Source: Coleophoma eucalyptorum
Lineage: Eukaryota > Ascomycota > Leotiomycetes > Helotiales > Dermateaceae
Direction of reading: 5' to 3'
NCBI GenBank assembly: GCA_026120035.1
Contig: JALRME010000006.1
Coordinates: forward strand, 1,178,001 to 1,242,000
DNA length: 64,000 bases
Numbering within the stretch: the stretch's first letter is position 1; every line of letters begins with the position of its first letter. The notes under the pieces were generated by a model. That model saw only the letters and a list, made by a program, of their open reading frames with translations, did not search any database and was not told the origin of the DNA. The position numbers and the translations under genes are program-made. Below are positions 1 to 11,747 of this stretch, piece after piece.

Positions 1-2045
1 TTCTTGTCGGAGCTGATGGTGTGCGCAGCAGTACCCGAGAAACTATGCTGCAACACTTGGAGTCAATCAATCCAGGAATCACTAAGAAGGACGCAACCGC
101 TTTGTCAGCTGAATACAATTGTATCTTTGGCTTTGGCGAGCCTGTAGAAGGATTCGTGATTCCTGGTGATTCTCATCGATCGTATGACAAGAACTATTCA
201 ACCCTCTCATTTATTGGAGAAGGTGGAAAGCTCTTCTGGTTTCTCTTCTCTAAGCTTGACAAGAGATATTATGGCAAAGATATCCCCAGATACACAAAGG
301 ATGACCTGGATGAGGCTATCAAGCCCTTCCTTGGTATTCACATGACCGAAGACATCACTTTCGGTTCAGTATGGGCAACTAGAACTTTTGCCAACATGAC
401 TTGCGTCGAGGAGTCACAGTTTGAAAACTGGACTTCAGACCGAATTGTCTGCGTGGGAGATGCAATTCACAAGGTATGTATAGATTGTGAACGTTGTGAA
501 TGCGGCCGCTAATACTATGTAGATGACACCAAATCTGGGTGCTGGCGGAAATGCAGCCATTGAGAGTGCTGCCGCACTGGCCAACAGCCTATCCAAGCTG
601 TCCAACCCTACCCTGCCTGAAATCAAGAATGCTCTCCAAGCTTACTACGAGAAGCGACACGCTCGTGTCAATGCAATCTGCGATGCTGCCAATCAGCTGA
701 CTCGTCTCGAGGCTTTAGATGACCCAATATTGAAGATTATGGCACTATATGTCATTCCAACCCTGGGCGACTTCCTCACAGATGTTACCTGTGCTGGAAT
801 CACTGGTGCTGAATTGATTGAGGGCCTCCCTGTTCCTGAAAAGGCGCTCACCGCAACAATGGCATGGGACCCTGAGTCGGGAATTGGAAAGACTGAGAAG
901 AAATGGGTTCGAGCACTATACGCTCTGCCCCTTTTGGCCATTGTCTATGGTTGCCAACGAACAATGGGTGTATCATTCGCCCAAGTCATCCCAGAACTCA
1001 TAAAGAATATTGGCAAGCTTCCTTTGGATAATGGCGAATCTGTTGCAGTCTGCAGAAAGTACTTCGGAGCTAAGACTTTGGACAAGGCTCTGAGCATCAT
1101 AGTTGCTCTCTTCACACCAGCCATTGGAAACCTGGATTCCTTGGGCTTTAAACAAGCCATTGCATTTTTGGGTGACCTGATCCCCATGCAGACCATTTGG
1201 ATGATTGAAGGTATCAGACGTGGTAACTTTATAACTGCTGCTCATCTTCTGTGAGTCTTTCTATATCGTATGAAAAAGTGTGTTTGCTAACCAATTTTAG
1301 TCCAACTTTAATGGGTGTCCTCTACCAGCTCAAGGGTATTGGATTCGTCGCTCCAGTCTACTTTTTCTTGCACTATGTTCAATCTCCCCTCGAGAACTAC
1401 CACGCATCCGACATGCGCATGACACAGGTTGGACCTGCCAAGACCATCATCCCCACTATCACCCTCTCATACCTTGTTCCAACCATAGCTATGTTCGCAG
1501 CGAAGAGCTTAAGCACCCGCCAATGGATCAATGGTGTTTTCTGGCAACCATTCCCTATCTATGCCGCCCTGCTTCAAAGACTCTTCTCCGTCACCGTCAA
1601 GGACACTACTGCCCATGATCGTGTTTACAACCCAGAAGCGGACGTCCCATACCTCCGATATGCATATGGCTTCTCGGCCGTCACCAGTGCCCTGGCAAAC
1701 ATTTACGTCAGACTTACCTCGCCTACCTCTCTGATCAATATTTTCTTCAAGGACACCTCCAACCCAACTGCACTACTCCCAGTCGTGCGTGGTATTGCCC
1801 GCGCTCTTCGCTATGACCAGATAGCCGCTTTTAGCGCTGGTGCTGTCTGGACCATGTTGCATTTCAAGGACTTGAAGGAGAAGAAGAAGCTCAATGTTGG
1901 CTGGGGCCGTATCATCGGTGTCTTCGCTGGCACAACCTTGGTTGCTGGCCCTGGTGCCGCGATGGCTGTTATGTGGGCCTGGAGAGAGGAGTGCCTCATC
2001 CGGAGCTGCAGACCAATCGCCGGCAAGCGCACAAGTAGTTCTTAA
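1..2045 (+). CDS. FAD-dependent monooxygenase with membrane-embedded C-terminal extension (5' partial)
   Basis: The reading frame enters from the left edge (frame starting at base 3). Exons are 1-473, 523-1250 and 1301-2045; the introns have GT/AG ends, and 647 residues are visible. The first residues read LVGADGVRSSTRE, the DG motif of class A flavin monooxygenases. GDAIHK joined across intron 1 to MTPNLGAGGN is the GD motif that binds the FAD ribityl chain. The N-terminal GxGxxG Rossmann segment lies outside the window. This matches PaxM-like monooxygenases that epoxidise or hydroxylate terpenoid and meroterpenoid precursors. After the flavin domain come roughly 380 residues with several hydrophobic segments (for example around YALPLLAIVYG, FFLHYVQSP and GTTLVAGPGAA), so the protein is probably membrane bound and much longer than a roughly 480-aa PaxM. 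The tail may be a separate membrane enzyme domain; its activity is unknown. The monooxygenase call is firm, the substrate is not. Confidence 0.85.
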
Positions 2046-2344
2046 GGGGAGGTAGTAAACGAATCATAAATTGGAGTCAGGGAGCATGTTTTTCTAAAAA
2101 CTGTTAATACACCTAAACGGGTCATTTTCTTTTGTATACCACTGTAGAATTAGTTTAATAATCACGTGATGAATAACTCTTATCGGATCCTGCATGACGC
2201 GTCCTCCAAAAGTCTGGAACGGATATCTTCAACCACCTTGAAATTCTAGATCTAACGTATTGCTAAGAAGTCTTCTGTTCGTAACATCTCCCTACCTATT
2301 CATTTCCAACAGTCAGAAAAAAAACCATATTCTTAGCTACCAGG

Positions 2345-4687
2345 ATGGTGGCGAGGTGTTTTTTACGCCTTCGTCTCGAAGCTGGCTCCTTATCAAGGTC
2401 GATATTGCTCTGTTCCATTTTCACGATATTGGTAGCCGTCGTTGTTGCGGCCACTGAAGAACAGCATCCGCTTAGTATTCATGTGGATGGCGTTGATATC
2501 GATCAGCACTCGCAGCTAGTAGTGGAAGAAAGCAGTTCTTGGAAGTTCAACTTCTCGTCGTCGGCACCTCACTATTTTGCTTCAGTGTACGGCCTTCTGC
2601 AGCAATGGCCCAACACCTTCTTTCCCAACGGGCACAGTATTGCACCGTGTGAGATTGCACCATTCACAAAGTTGTATCATGGGAGATTAGATGCGGAAGA
2701 GCCTCCTAGTCCAGAATGGGTTTCTTTCGACGTGTGAGTAGAATTCTCCTTTTGACTTATCGCCGAACGAAACTGAGAAGATCGCACAGGGAGATGGCAT
2801 ATGGAATTATGGGCTCGTCTCGCAACTCCCATATGCTGACTTATCAAACTACCCGCCCGATGAAGTGCATCTATTTTGATGGCGAATCCGCAACGCTGAT
2901 GGGCAGTGGGCAGATGGATACGCAAATGCTTCACCTCTATGGGAACGTTAGTGGACCGCCCAACGGCGACAGGTTCCGCGGCCTATTTGATGAGTATGCT
3001 CGTGCTACGGGTCTTTGCGACTGGATCCACGAGAAGAAACTCGGTGGTTCCGGTTGGGGCTTCGAAGGAATTGTGAGGATGAATGCTGGGTTTGAGATGA
3101 TTGTTTGTGATTTCGCAAGCCCGACTTTACGACTAGTCTCGCATTTGAATGTCACTGCCCCTTTGCTTGGTGCAGAAGAAGACGAGGAATTGACTCGTGG
3201 GATGAGGGCTGTCGAGGATGTTATGCCGGTTGCTAAAAGAGACGAGATATCCTCATATTATCCACTGCCACCATCCCAGACAAGATCTGACCGAGTAACC
3301 AACCCAACCAACCCTCCTATGCCTCCAAATTGGAGGCAGAATCGAGATCGAGAGCCTTTTCTGCGATCCCAGGGATGGGGCTGGTTTGAGAGCGCTACTG
3401 GGCACTATGGTTCTTCTGGTCTAGGACCTCACCTAGGGGAAACTCGAGTGAAAGTCTTGTCGTGTGGTATTCTGAGTTATTACTCTCCAGAGTTCAGAAG
3501 TGCCGAGGCAGCACACGCAAAAATCGAGCAGGAGTCCTTAAATCTCACAAATAATGGCCTCTGGAAAGGCCCTGGGGCGAATGGTACCAGGAGAGAAGGG
3601 TTAATGCATCTAACTCGTCGTCGAAGGGCACATACTCTCGAGGCTGTCTCCGTGGGTGATGCACTTACCATGAAGGAAGCTTCGGAGGCAGTTTTGCATG
3701 AACTTCTCAGATCATTACCAAATTGCAGTGGGTTGGATTGGATAGGCATGACAAACGAGATTGTGCAGCGTAATGCTGGCTATCTGGACGGACTTGCGAA
3801 ACTTCTGCAGAAGCACGAAGAGTTACCAGTCACAGTGATCAAGAATCAAACAGCAGTTCGAGAATGGATGATAACCTTGCGAGAACAGACTCATGCATTT
3901 TTGCTGCCGTATTTGGAATACCCAAGCACGTCCAAACAGTCTGGGAAGAAGTGGTCACGCTCATCCGCACTATTCAATGCGACTTATGCCCGTTGTCGCT
4001 TCCACCATACCCGCCTCCTCGAGCCTAACCAAGGAATCTTTCTTGGCGCTGAAGAACAGACTTTGAAATGGGCGGTTGAAGAGACGTACGGAGGAATCTG
4101 TGATGTTATGGTCGATATCGGCCTCTCGGTCGAATCGGTATGGGAATCAAAGTTCAACGCCCCCTCCAACGAAACGAGCGAGGTTGAGAATCTAGGCTTA
4201 ACAGCTGAAGTCACACGTTGGCGCGAGGGTGTGCTGGAGTTGATGGCATGGCTGGGCTGGGCTGGTGAGTGGGTTAGCTGTGACAAGAAATGTGCTTGGG
4301 ATGTAAGTCGATCCGTCTCTTTATTTACTTTATTGATTATCAATTTTCCGATACTAATCCCTCAAACAGGAAAAATGCTTCATCCCAATGTGGCCCCTGA
4401 TGGCCCGTCGGAAAGGATGGGGCAGTGGACCAGGTCATGGCCCTCCACCTGGAGGTGATGGTCCTGGGGGCGATGGTCCTGGAGATGGCCCTCCTGGGAA
4501 AGGACGAGATGATCCTCAACATCCACCGCTATCCCGTAACCCAAATCCTGGTTACGGCCGCCCTTATGGACCTCCAGGTGGTGGTCCAGGACGAGGCCGT
4601 GGTAGACCTCCAGGATTTGGAGGTGGAGAAGACGAGAAGGAGCTCTGGGCGCCTGTTTGCGTCAAGGTCGATTATATAATGGGCTAA
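2345..4687 (+). CDS. Fungal-specific membrane-anchored protein of unknown function
   Basis: Three exons, 2345-2733, 2790-4302 and 4370-4687, give 739 residues. Intron 1 uses GTGAGT and intron 2 uses GTAAGT with a CTAAT branch. The start is the ATG at 2345. A hydrophobic stretch near residues 19-36 (ILLCSIFTILVAVVVAA) looks like a signal anchor or signal peptide, followed by a probably lumenal or extracellular domain with several N-glycosylation sequons (NFSS, NVSG, NVTA, NATY). Splicing over intron 2 creates a cysteine cluster (CDKKCAWD then EKCFIPMW), which supports the model. The last 90 residues are Gly/Pro-rich (PPGGGPGRGRG) and end with CVKVDYIMG. I recognise no catalytic domain. It resembles conserved hypothetical secretory-pathway proteins of filamentous ascomycetes. 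The exon structure is well supported; the function is unknown. Confidence 0.75.
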
Positions 4688-5000
4688 CGGTAGAGTATAC
4701 TACTAGAGGCGGGATTGAATATGGTGTTAAGGAGTCTGAGATGGGTTTGTATGCCTTATACCAGGGAGTTCAGATTAGTCACCTCTACAGAAATCCTCGA
4801 AAGGGATATTTTTCTATGTTAATTTTTTCTATAGAAGAAGTATTATTAGTAACGTACCGAATCTATTAACTATTAAGCTTATACCCGGTCCTAATATCTA
4901 CAAGAAATTATAAACCCCGTCCCTGCTTCTTGCTCTATACAACTCTTTTGAGTTGCCCATATATTGAACAACTTAGTCTAGTAGGTCACTAAAATTATAG
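4688..5000. other. Intergenic, convergent 3' ends
   Basis: AT-rich sequence between the 3' ends of the membrane-anchored protein gene and the HET gene. I see no gene or repeat here. Confidence 0.6.
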
Positions 5001-7251
5001 CTAAACAATACTAACGTCTGTAATTCGGGCATCAGCAAACCAATGTCTTTTCTGAGCCACGAAGAAGCCAACACGTTCATATCCCCTTCCACCCCCAAAG
5101 TCCGAAGACTTCAGCATTATCCCAATGTGATCTCCAAGGCGGGATTCGATTCCAATTTCCAGACACCAGACCTCAGACTCAGACGTCATTGAGGCGTTCC
5201 AACTCGTCTCTTTAATATCAGGGTAAGCTCGCGCCTCATGACTTGCAACGTGCTCAGAAAACCGTCCCTGAAATTGCGGCTGCTGAGAGCCAAAGGGATT
5301 CCCAGGCCTTCCAAATGCAACACCGAAGGGAGACACTTCAGTCAGATAATGGCGGCCAGCCCCGCCTTGAAGATTATGCCTATGCAGAGTTGCATGCTTC
5401 AACCGGCCACGAAGCATTATTTGTTTGGACTTAAGTGGTCCGAAAAGCAACTCTGGGTCCTTCAGGGTTGCATCAGCGCCGAGGAACTGGAAGTCTTCAC
5501 AAATTGTGGACTTCATATAATGCGCTTGTCCGTTTATAGAAGCCCACGACCATGTGGGTGCAAGCTGGCTGGCTGGCCGTGGTCCAAATGCCGGGTGGCA
5601 TTTTTGAAACTTTCTGGGCTTGAATTCTGCCGACTCCATGGGATCCACATACCACAACAGCCCTTTCGCGATATCTTGCTCCCAAAGCCCCGCGAAATAA
5701 GTGTAGCCGGATAATCTTTGGAATTCAGCAGCAATGGCAGACACAGCTGGGAGCTTGTCGTCGAATTTCGTAAGAGAACGAAAGCTGTATTCTTGGATGG
5801 CGTTAATCCAGAATTCGCTGAGTTCTTGTTTGTCAACATCTGCTAATTCTGCTGTTCCCTTCTGAGAAATTTGGGGAAGTCTTTGAACATAATGGCGCAG
5901 CGAAGGTGGTAATGGGTAATCTAGGATTTGCATGTCCTTGTTTGCATATGCTGTTTGCTGGCAGCCCCAGTGAAGGTAGAGTTTTGAGTAAGAAATGCAC
6001 CGACGGGCCAACAGACTTTCCTGGAAGCACCATGCTCTTTCCTCGGTAGGGTCAAGGTGGAAGTCCGAGTTATCCTCCAGCTTGCTCTTATCGCGTAATA
6101 TAAGTTGACCTTTGTCGCTATCGGATAACCCATATCTGATCTTCAGGTCGATCTTCGGAACGTCGCTCGAGGCTAAAAATCCTGAGCCAGATGAAGCGGC
6201 TTTAGCAGCAATGATGCAGATATAAGACTCTTTGTAGATATCTGCCATCCTTCTGAGCTCCTTCTTCTTGTCATCTTCACTATCCTGGATGATACAAAAA
6301 GCGTCTATCCAAAGGTAGCGGATGCCGAGCGCTCTAGTAATAGTTATAGCATCTTGAATCGTGGCAGGTAATTTGTCAAAATCCATGCCTTCCAGTTTAG
6401 CATCAAGCGTATCGTTTGTGAGTTTGTAAGTTTGGTCGCCTCCCCAGCAGTAACTCAAGGTGCAGTAGTTTCCTTTGGCACCATCTGTGGCAAGTAACTT
6501 CAGCTCTTGGTTTCCAGATCCCAGGTCAAGAACACGGGTTGGTAGAAGTGGCGGGTCTTTTAGGCAGAGGGGATGTTCTCTTGCGCATTTCGCATCCCAG
6601 TCCTTAAGTAATTGCAAATTTGCTGCTGAGCCCATTGTGACGTCAAACTCAAAATTTGAAATGTACGCTGCTGCTTGAGATCCTATGATTTCGTTAGTAA
6701 GGAAGGTTAAGGGTATATCCGCTCGGTAACATACCTTCCACGGATCTGACATCGAAAACCTTGCACATCAATGGGGATCCTCTTGCAAGGCTATCGGCAG
6801 TGACAAATGTTACCCGAAGTTGATCGAAATCCGGTAGTTGCATCTCAGTATCGTTCCGAATCTTGATATCCCATGAGAGTTTATTTAGCTTCTCTGTTGA
6901 AGATTCAAACGCAACCAGACATTTGCACAGAGCGCATCCTGCGACGGTGCCAGTATGCAGGTCATCCCAGGAACAAGAATTCTCGGAAAAGGTAGACCAG
7001 CCGTCACTACTCGGCACGGACTTTTTCGCAGCAATAAATGCAGCTGGTGCGAGTCGTTGTTGGCATTTAGCACAAAGAGGTGAGTTGTCTTCTATGTCAT
7101 TACTCATGTCACTTTCCACCGTGCCAGTCACAGTCAGCTCTGGATTAAGAAACTCGAGGAAATCCATAATACTTTGTTCATGGACTCCTGCAAGTAGAGC
7201 GGTCTCCTGTGAGTTTATATAGCATATTTGATGGTAGGTCGCTTCTCGCAA
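5001..7251 (-). CDS. Heterokaryon incompatibility (HET) domain protein
   Basis: Two minus-strand exons, 7251-6735 and 6682-5001, are joined over a 52-bp intron (donor GTATGT, branch ACTAAC, acceptor TAG), giving 732 residues from the first ATG. A second in-frame ATG at 7167 (MDFLEFLNPE) may be the true start. The N-terminal part has CxxC pairs (CAKCQQRL, CALCKCL) of the kind often found ahead of HET domains. The HET domain follows: YCTLSYCWGG, then LPATIQDAI, then IRYLWIDAFCIIQD, then MADIYKESYICIIAAKA, all canonical motifs. The C-terminal part includes RAWCFQE and PTWSWASI, which are typical of these proteins. HET proteins mediate self/non-self recognition and can trigger cell death on hyphal fusion. 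No NLR, ankyrin or WD partner domain is fused. Family assignment is firm; the allelic role is unknown. Confidence 0.93.
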
Positions 7252-8049
7252 CCAAGTATTCTCTAAAGTGACACAAGGTTCTGCAGAAAGTCTCTAGATT
7301 TGGCGCAGCAGCGAACTAACGACATATGATTCATCGGTCAGTCAACAAAGACGCCGCGGCCTCATCTAAGATAGACCATCACCCATTGTAGATTCTGCTT
7401 AACCTTAAAAGCATTAGACGGTCGAGCTTTGGCTTGAAGGCTTGGGGCTGAGTTGAGAGGAGCTCAGCTCAGCCGCACGACAGTGTGCTTGGATCAATGT
7501 ATCCAGGCACGCTTGATCGCTTAAGCCACAGCGCATATCTTGGCTGTTTTCACACCTGTCTCTACATAATATACACACCTAACCTCCCTCTCAGTCGCAC
7601 CGGACCTCTCGGTCTTTTCCCATCTATTCCACCATTCGGTGAGAATTATCATCCTTTTTGATCACTAAGTGGGACGTATGGGTGCTTTTTTCTGCCTTAA
7701 CATCGACAAGTGTCGTGTTAAATCCTTTATAGTCAGCAGAATCCTCCTAACACGAGGTCAGCAGCCGAAATAGCTTGTCGTCTCATCTGGTCAATCGCAA
7801 AACAGTTCGTGTTTGGTCACATCCTGCACAGCCTTCATCCGGAAAGTCTGGAAGATCAGATCTCTTTAACTTCTTGCGAATTCTTGGTTTGTATCAGACT
7901 TCTCCTTTACATCTTCCGATCACTCTCCTGAAGCCGGTCTTTTTCTATACAAGTCTTTCGTTTTCTGGTTCGCAAGATCGACCAGCCATTTGTCCTTGTT
8001 TTCACATTATAATCCATTTACAAATATTCCTCCCAATACGAGCTTCAAG
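7252..8049. promoter_or_regulatory. Divergent promoter region with predicted 5'UTR intron of the GH72 gene
   Basis: Shared upstream region between the HET gene (-) and the GH72 gene (+). The part near the GH72 gene is pyrimidine-rich, as in fungal leaders. A GTGAGA donor at 7639, a CCTAAC branch near 7747 and tandem CAG acceptors at 7761/7764 suggest an intron in the 5'UTR. There is no coding evidence. RNA reads spanning 7638 to 7762/7765 would confirm it. Confidence 0.4.
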
Positions 8050-9677
8050 ATGAGGCAAGGCATGTTTATGAGCCTGGTGGCAGCGTTCTCTGCTTTGACA
8101 GTTGCTGATGTCACTCCTGTTTTGGTCCCGCGAGCTTCAACGACCATCACTCCTGTCACTGTAACTGGGAATGGTGAGCAGGATCTCTATCGTTGGGGAA
8201 GACCGTACTAATTGGAATAGCATTCTATGCTGGATCATCGAGATTTTTCATTCGTGGTGTGGATTACCAGCCAGGTGAGATTTAGTTTTCTGTGCTAGAG
8301 GAGGCAGTGCACCTAACACATCTGCAGGTGGTGGATCTGGAGCTGTGCAAGATCCTATTGCAGATGCAACGAGTTGTCAACGAGATATCGCACAATTTAC
8401 GAAACTAGGTATAAACACCATTCGAGTCTACGCTGTAGACAATAGCGCGAACCACGATACGTGCATGAATGCTCTTGCAGCAGCCGGCATTTATTTAGTC
8501 CTCGATGTCAACACGCCATTATATTCCATTAACCAAGCCAATCCTGCGGTATCATACAACAGTGTCTACTTGCAAAGCGTGTTTGCTACGATTGACGCAT
8601 TCGCCAACTATCCAAATACTCTAGCCTTTATCTCTGGTAACGAAGTCATCAACCAAGCTAGCAACACAAATGCTGCACCTTACGTTAAAGCCACCGGTAG
8701 AGACATGAAGACATATATTGGCAGCAGAGGTTATAGAACGATCCCGGTAGGTTATGCAGCTGCAGATGTGGCGGCTAATCAAAGGATTTTGGCCGACTAC
8801 CTTAACTGTGGAACTGCTGATGAAAGAGTCGACTTTTACTCTATTAATATTTATTCTTGGTGTGACCCTTCAACTTTCCAAACATCAGGCTGGGATGTGA
8901 TGGTCAAGAACTATACTGGATACGGAATTCCTCTCTTGTAGGCTTTCCTTTAGTATTCATATGAGATTCCCTACTGACATATCTCCAAGCATGTCAGAAT
9001 TTGGCTGCATCACAAACAACCGAACATTCGAAGAAGTCGCAGCTCTTTACAGCACTCAAATGACCGATGTCTTCTCAGGTGGATTAGTTTACGAATACTC
9101 ACAAGAAGGAAACGGCTATGGACTCGTTACCATCAGCGGGAATACTGTCACCGAAGGCCAGCAATTCACCCTTCTGCAACAAGCGTACCAAAAGACGCCC
9201 AATCCCCAAGGAACAGGCGGCGCGACAACTACATCCGTTGCTTCCACCTGCCCAGCATCCTCAGCCGAATGGCTCCCAAGCAGCGACGATGCTCTACCCG
9301 CAATTCCAAGTGCTGCAGCGAAGTTCTTTAGCACCGGCGCAGGCTCAGGCCCCGGTCTACAGGGCAAGGGAAGCCAGAACTCAGGTGGTGCGGATACTGG
9401 ATCGACCGGAACCGCAACACCTGGGTCTGGAACTGTGACTAGCACAGCAAAGGCATCAGGAAGTACCGCTACTTCAACCAGCTCATCTGGTTCATCTAGT
9501 TCTTCTTCTGCATCAGGTTCGTCACCCAAATCTTCTTCCACCTCGTCGTCATCCACTTCTTCTTCAAGAAACTCGACGTCTAATGGTGTAGCTTCAACCC
9601 CTCCTCTGCAAAGAGGCGTGCTTGGTATTATGGCTTTGGCACTTCTGGGGGTCACTGGTGGATTCATGATTCTATAA
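8050..9677 (+). CDS. GPI-anchored beta-1,3-glucanosyltransferase, GH72 (Gel/Gas family)
   Basis: Four exons, 8050-8173, 8221-8274, 8328-8937 and 8990-9677, give 491 residues. The last intron has a weaker GTAGGC donor, but joining there restores IPLFMSEFGC, the family's nucleophile motif. The enzyme cuts cell-wall beta-1,3-glucan and transfers the new reducing end to another chain, lengthening side chains at the plasma membrane or wall. Residues 1-20 form a signal peptide. The GH72 domain shows FIRGVDYQPGG, GINTIRVYAVD, acid/base Glu165 in ISGNEV and nucleophile Glu266 in MSEFG, spaced as in Aspergillus Gel1. No cysteine-rich X8/CBM43 module follows, so it is of the short GH72 subtype. A Ser/Thr-rich stalk and a hydrophobic tail (GIMALALLGVTGGFMIL) indicate GPI attachment. 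Confidence 0.95.
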
Positions 9678-10887
9678 ATTAGCATTGGGCATGGAATGGG
9701 CACGGTTTTCGGCATTGGGTGGTTTTAGATTCGGTTAGACGATGGGTATACGGAGTCGACCTGGAGTCGCTATGAAAGTAATGATCATTAGATATGAAAT
9801 CGAATGGGCTATGCGCACTGAAATCACTTCGGTTGCTAATTCAGCCATTCTGCCGCTGGAGTTCGTCTCTTCAGCTCTAATGAATGACAACCATTTTTTC
9901 AAAAGGCGACAGTTCATAATTGGCACGTAGACCAATAATTCGATCCAAATGCATGATTAAAAAGGCCACTAGTGGTCACTGTATGAGAGAATTGTAGCCA
10001 ATTTGCAAGGCAACTAGCCCAGGAATCAGCCTAGATGATCTTGTCGTTGTCGCCGTCGTAGTGAGGACTCAGAGCCGGCTCGGTTGTTCCTGGATGGAGT
10101 TTAGCGACGAGGGCTTGAACGAATGAGTTGAGATGGGTAATGGGGGACAAAGTGGATTGAATAACGGAATGAGGTAAAGTCTTATATTTGCCTCTTGCGG
10201 TAGACCCCTTACGGTGCAAAATGCTAAGGGGGAACTAGGATTAACATATATATCTTGACCTGTATAACGTAGAGCTTGATCCGCTCTTCCATCTGCCTTG
10301 TCCCGCTGATGAACAACACAAGATCGCGTGGGTGATGTAAGGTGGTGTTTTAGATTGTAAGTTGTAAGACTCTGAGATTCGTGCGCTTCAGTTTGTTTAT
10401 AAGAAGTGATAGGTTCAAACGTCAAAGACGCGTCCACATTTCTAGCACCACCAAAACTCTCAGATCGGGGTTGAACCTCAAAGGCATGCTATTGGCTCCA
10501 AACTCAGGCATAAATTTATTAATAAATTAGGAATCCTTGTCCATTTATGTTCTTGATAAGGCAGTGACTTAATCTTCATTGTCTCGAGGGCTTCAATAGC
10601 CATTACCGCTTTCACATATAGCAAAATCCAATCATTCCATGGTTGCTAGAATGCCATGCAGCATACGCCCAGCTCTACTTCCTAGCCCAGAGAATAAAAC
10701 GAGTCACGTCGCAGCAAGAGAAAGAGGCACAGATATGCAAGTCACTTACTTGCTAGAACTTGACAAGAAGTAATTGCTTCTTCAATTCGGTCCATAAATC
10801 ATGGTCTAACCCATTCGAATGACATAAACTCCACCGGTATGTGCAAGATTGGATGTAATAGCTCAATCAACTTTTGGGTGACGCAGC
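9678..10887. other. Intergenic region
   Basis: About 1.2 kb between the GH72 gene and the 3' end of the HYPK gene. It holds only short ORFs without composition or motifs suggesting coding. I see no tRNA or mobile element. Confidence 0.5.
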
Positions 10888-11373
10888 TCATGCCGCTGGA
10901 GTGATATATGCCCTCAGGGCTTTGGTGACATCGCCCTCGTGTGCTTTCAATAAATCTGTAGCTTTAATCTTGGAAAGCTCGAGCTCCTCGACCTAGATGA
11001 AGCATAGCATTAGCAAAAGCTGCTGGTTGTTTCTCCGAATCCATGAAAGGAGGAAGCAATTTTAGGGTGGACTGACAACCAATGCAACATCAGCAGCATC
11101 GACTTTCACAGCCTTCTTGACCACCTTCGCATCATCCTTCTTCGCTGTTACACCATTTGCTCCGCCAGTACCTGCCAGCCTGTCCATAGCCTTTCGCACA
11201 GCTTCCTGATCAACATCCTTTGTACCCGAAGCCTCGTCGTCTCGCGGCGTATCCATGGAGGAAAGGGCGGCAGCCGCCTTGCGGTCCTCTGCGGACTTCG
11301 CGACGGGAATTTCGTCCTCTACATCACCAGTGGTAGCACCCTCAACGATATTAGGTGGTTGCTTTTCAGCCAT
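10888..11373 (-). CDS. HYPK: HYPK homologue (huntingtin-interacting protein K; NatA-associated chaperone)
   Basis: Two minus-strand exons, 11373-11077 and 10992-10888, give 133 residues. The second exon encodes VEELELSKIKATDLLK followed by AHEGDVTKALRAYI, the conserved UBA-like C-terminal domain of HYPK. The exon junction (VALV joined to VEELEL) matches the family exactly. HYPK binds the N-terminal acetyltransferase NatA (Naa10/Naa15) at the ribosome and inhibits or tunes it, and acts as a small chaperone. The N-terminal half is disordered, Lys/Ala/Asp-rich, with the typical AVRKAMDRL helix. The donor is GTCAGT, not the usual GTAAGT; a donor 3 bp upstream (GTTGTC) would also keep frame and lose one valine. 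Only this gene lies on the minus strand here; it is divergent from the DAHP synthase gene. Confidence 0.88.
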
Positions 11374-11747
11374 TGTTGGATTAGCAGGCCAATTGACTTG
11401 GTAGATATCTAGAAAGTGGTTGAATAGAACAAGGACTGCCAGAGAGTTGTCGCTCAGCGTTCAACGTTCAGGAAGCGGTTTAGCAGGCTGCAAGGCTGAT
11501 GCTTGTTAAAGTCCGGAAAAATGTCGGAAGCCGACCCCGTGTTGCCTCGCCTCGCACGAATTCTGGGGTTTGGAAGTGCACAGTCACAGCAACAGAGCAG
11601 CATTTGTTATACACTTGGTGACACACTATCCAGATAACGTCTTAATCTTTTCTAAAGACGACAAACAAGACCATCCTACTCCTTCCTATATTCTATCTTC
11701 AGACTTCACTGTAACCCGGCAATCTGAACCGACAGCAAATCCTACTC
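11374..11747. promoter_or_regulatory. Divergent promoter between HYPK and DAHP synthase genes
   Basis: 374 bp separate the two start codons. Both genes must take their core promoters from here. I see no recognisable operator. Confidence 0.45.

Noticed and set aside
9116..9715. 199-codon minus-strand ORF opposite the GH72 gene's Ser-rich tail
   Set aside because: It is an antisense shadow of the repetitive Ser/Thr-coding stretch; Glu/Asp/Val runs are the complement of the Ser codons.
10069..10437. 122-codon minus-strand ORF downstream of the HYPK gene
   Set aside because: No domain and no conserved pattern; it lies in the 3' flank.
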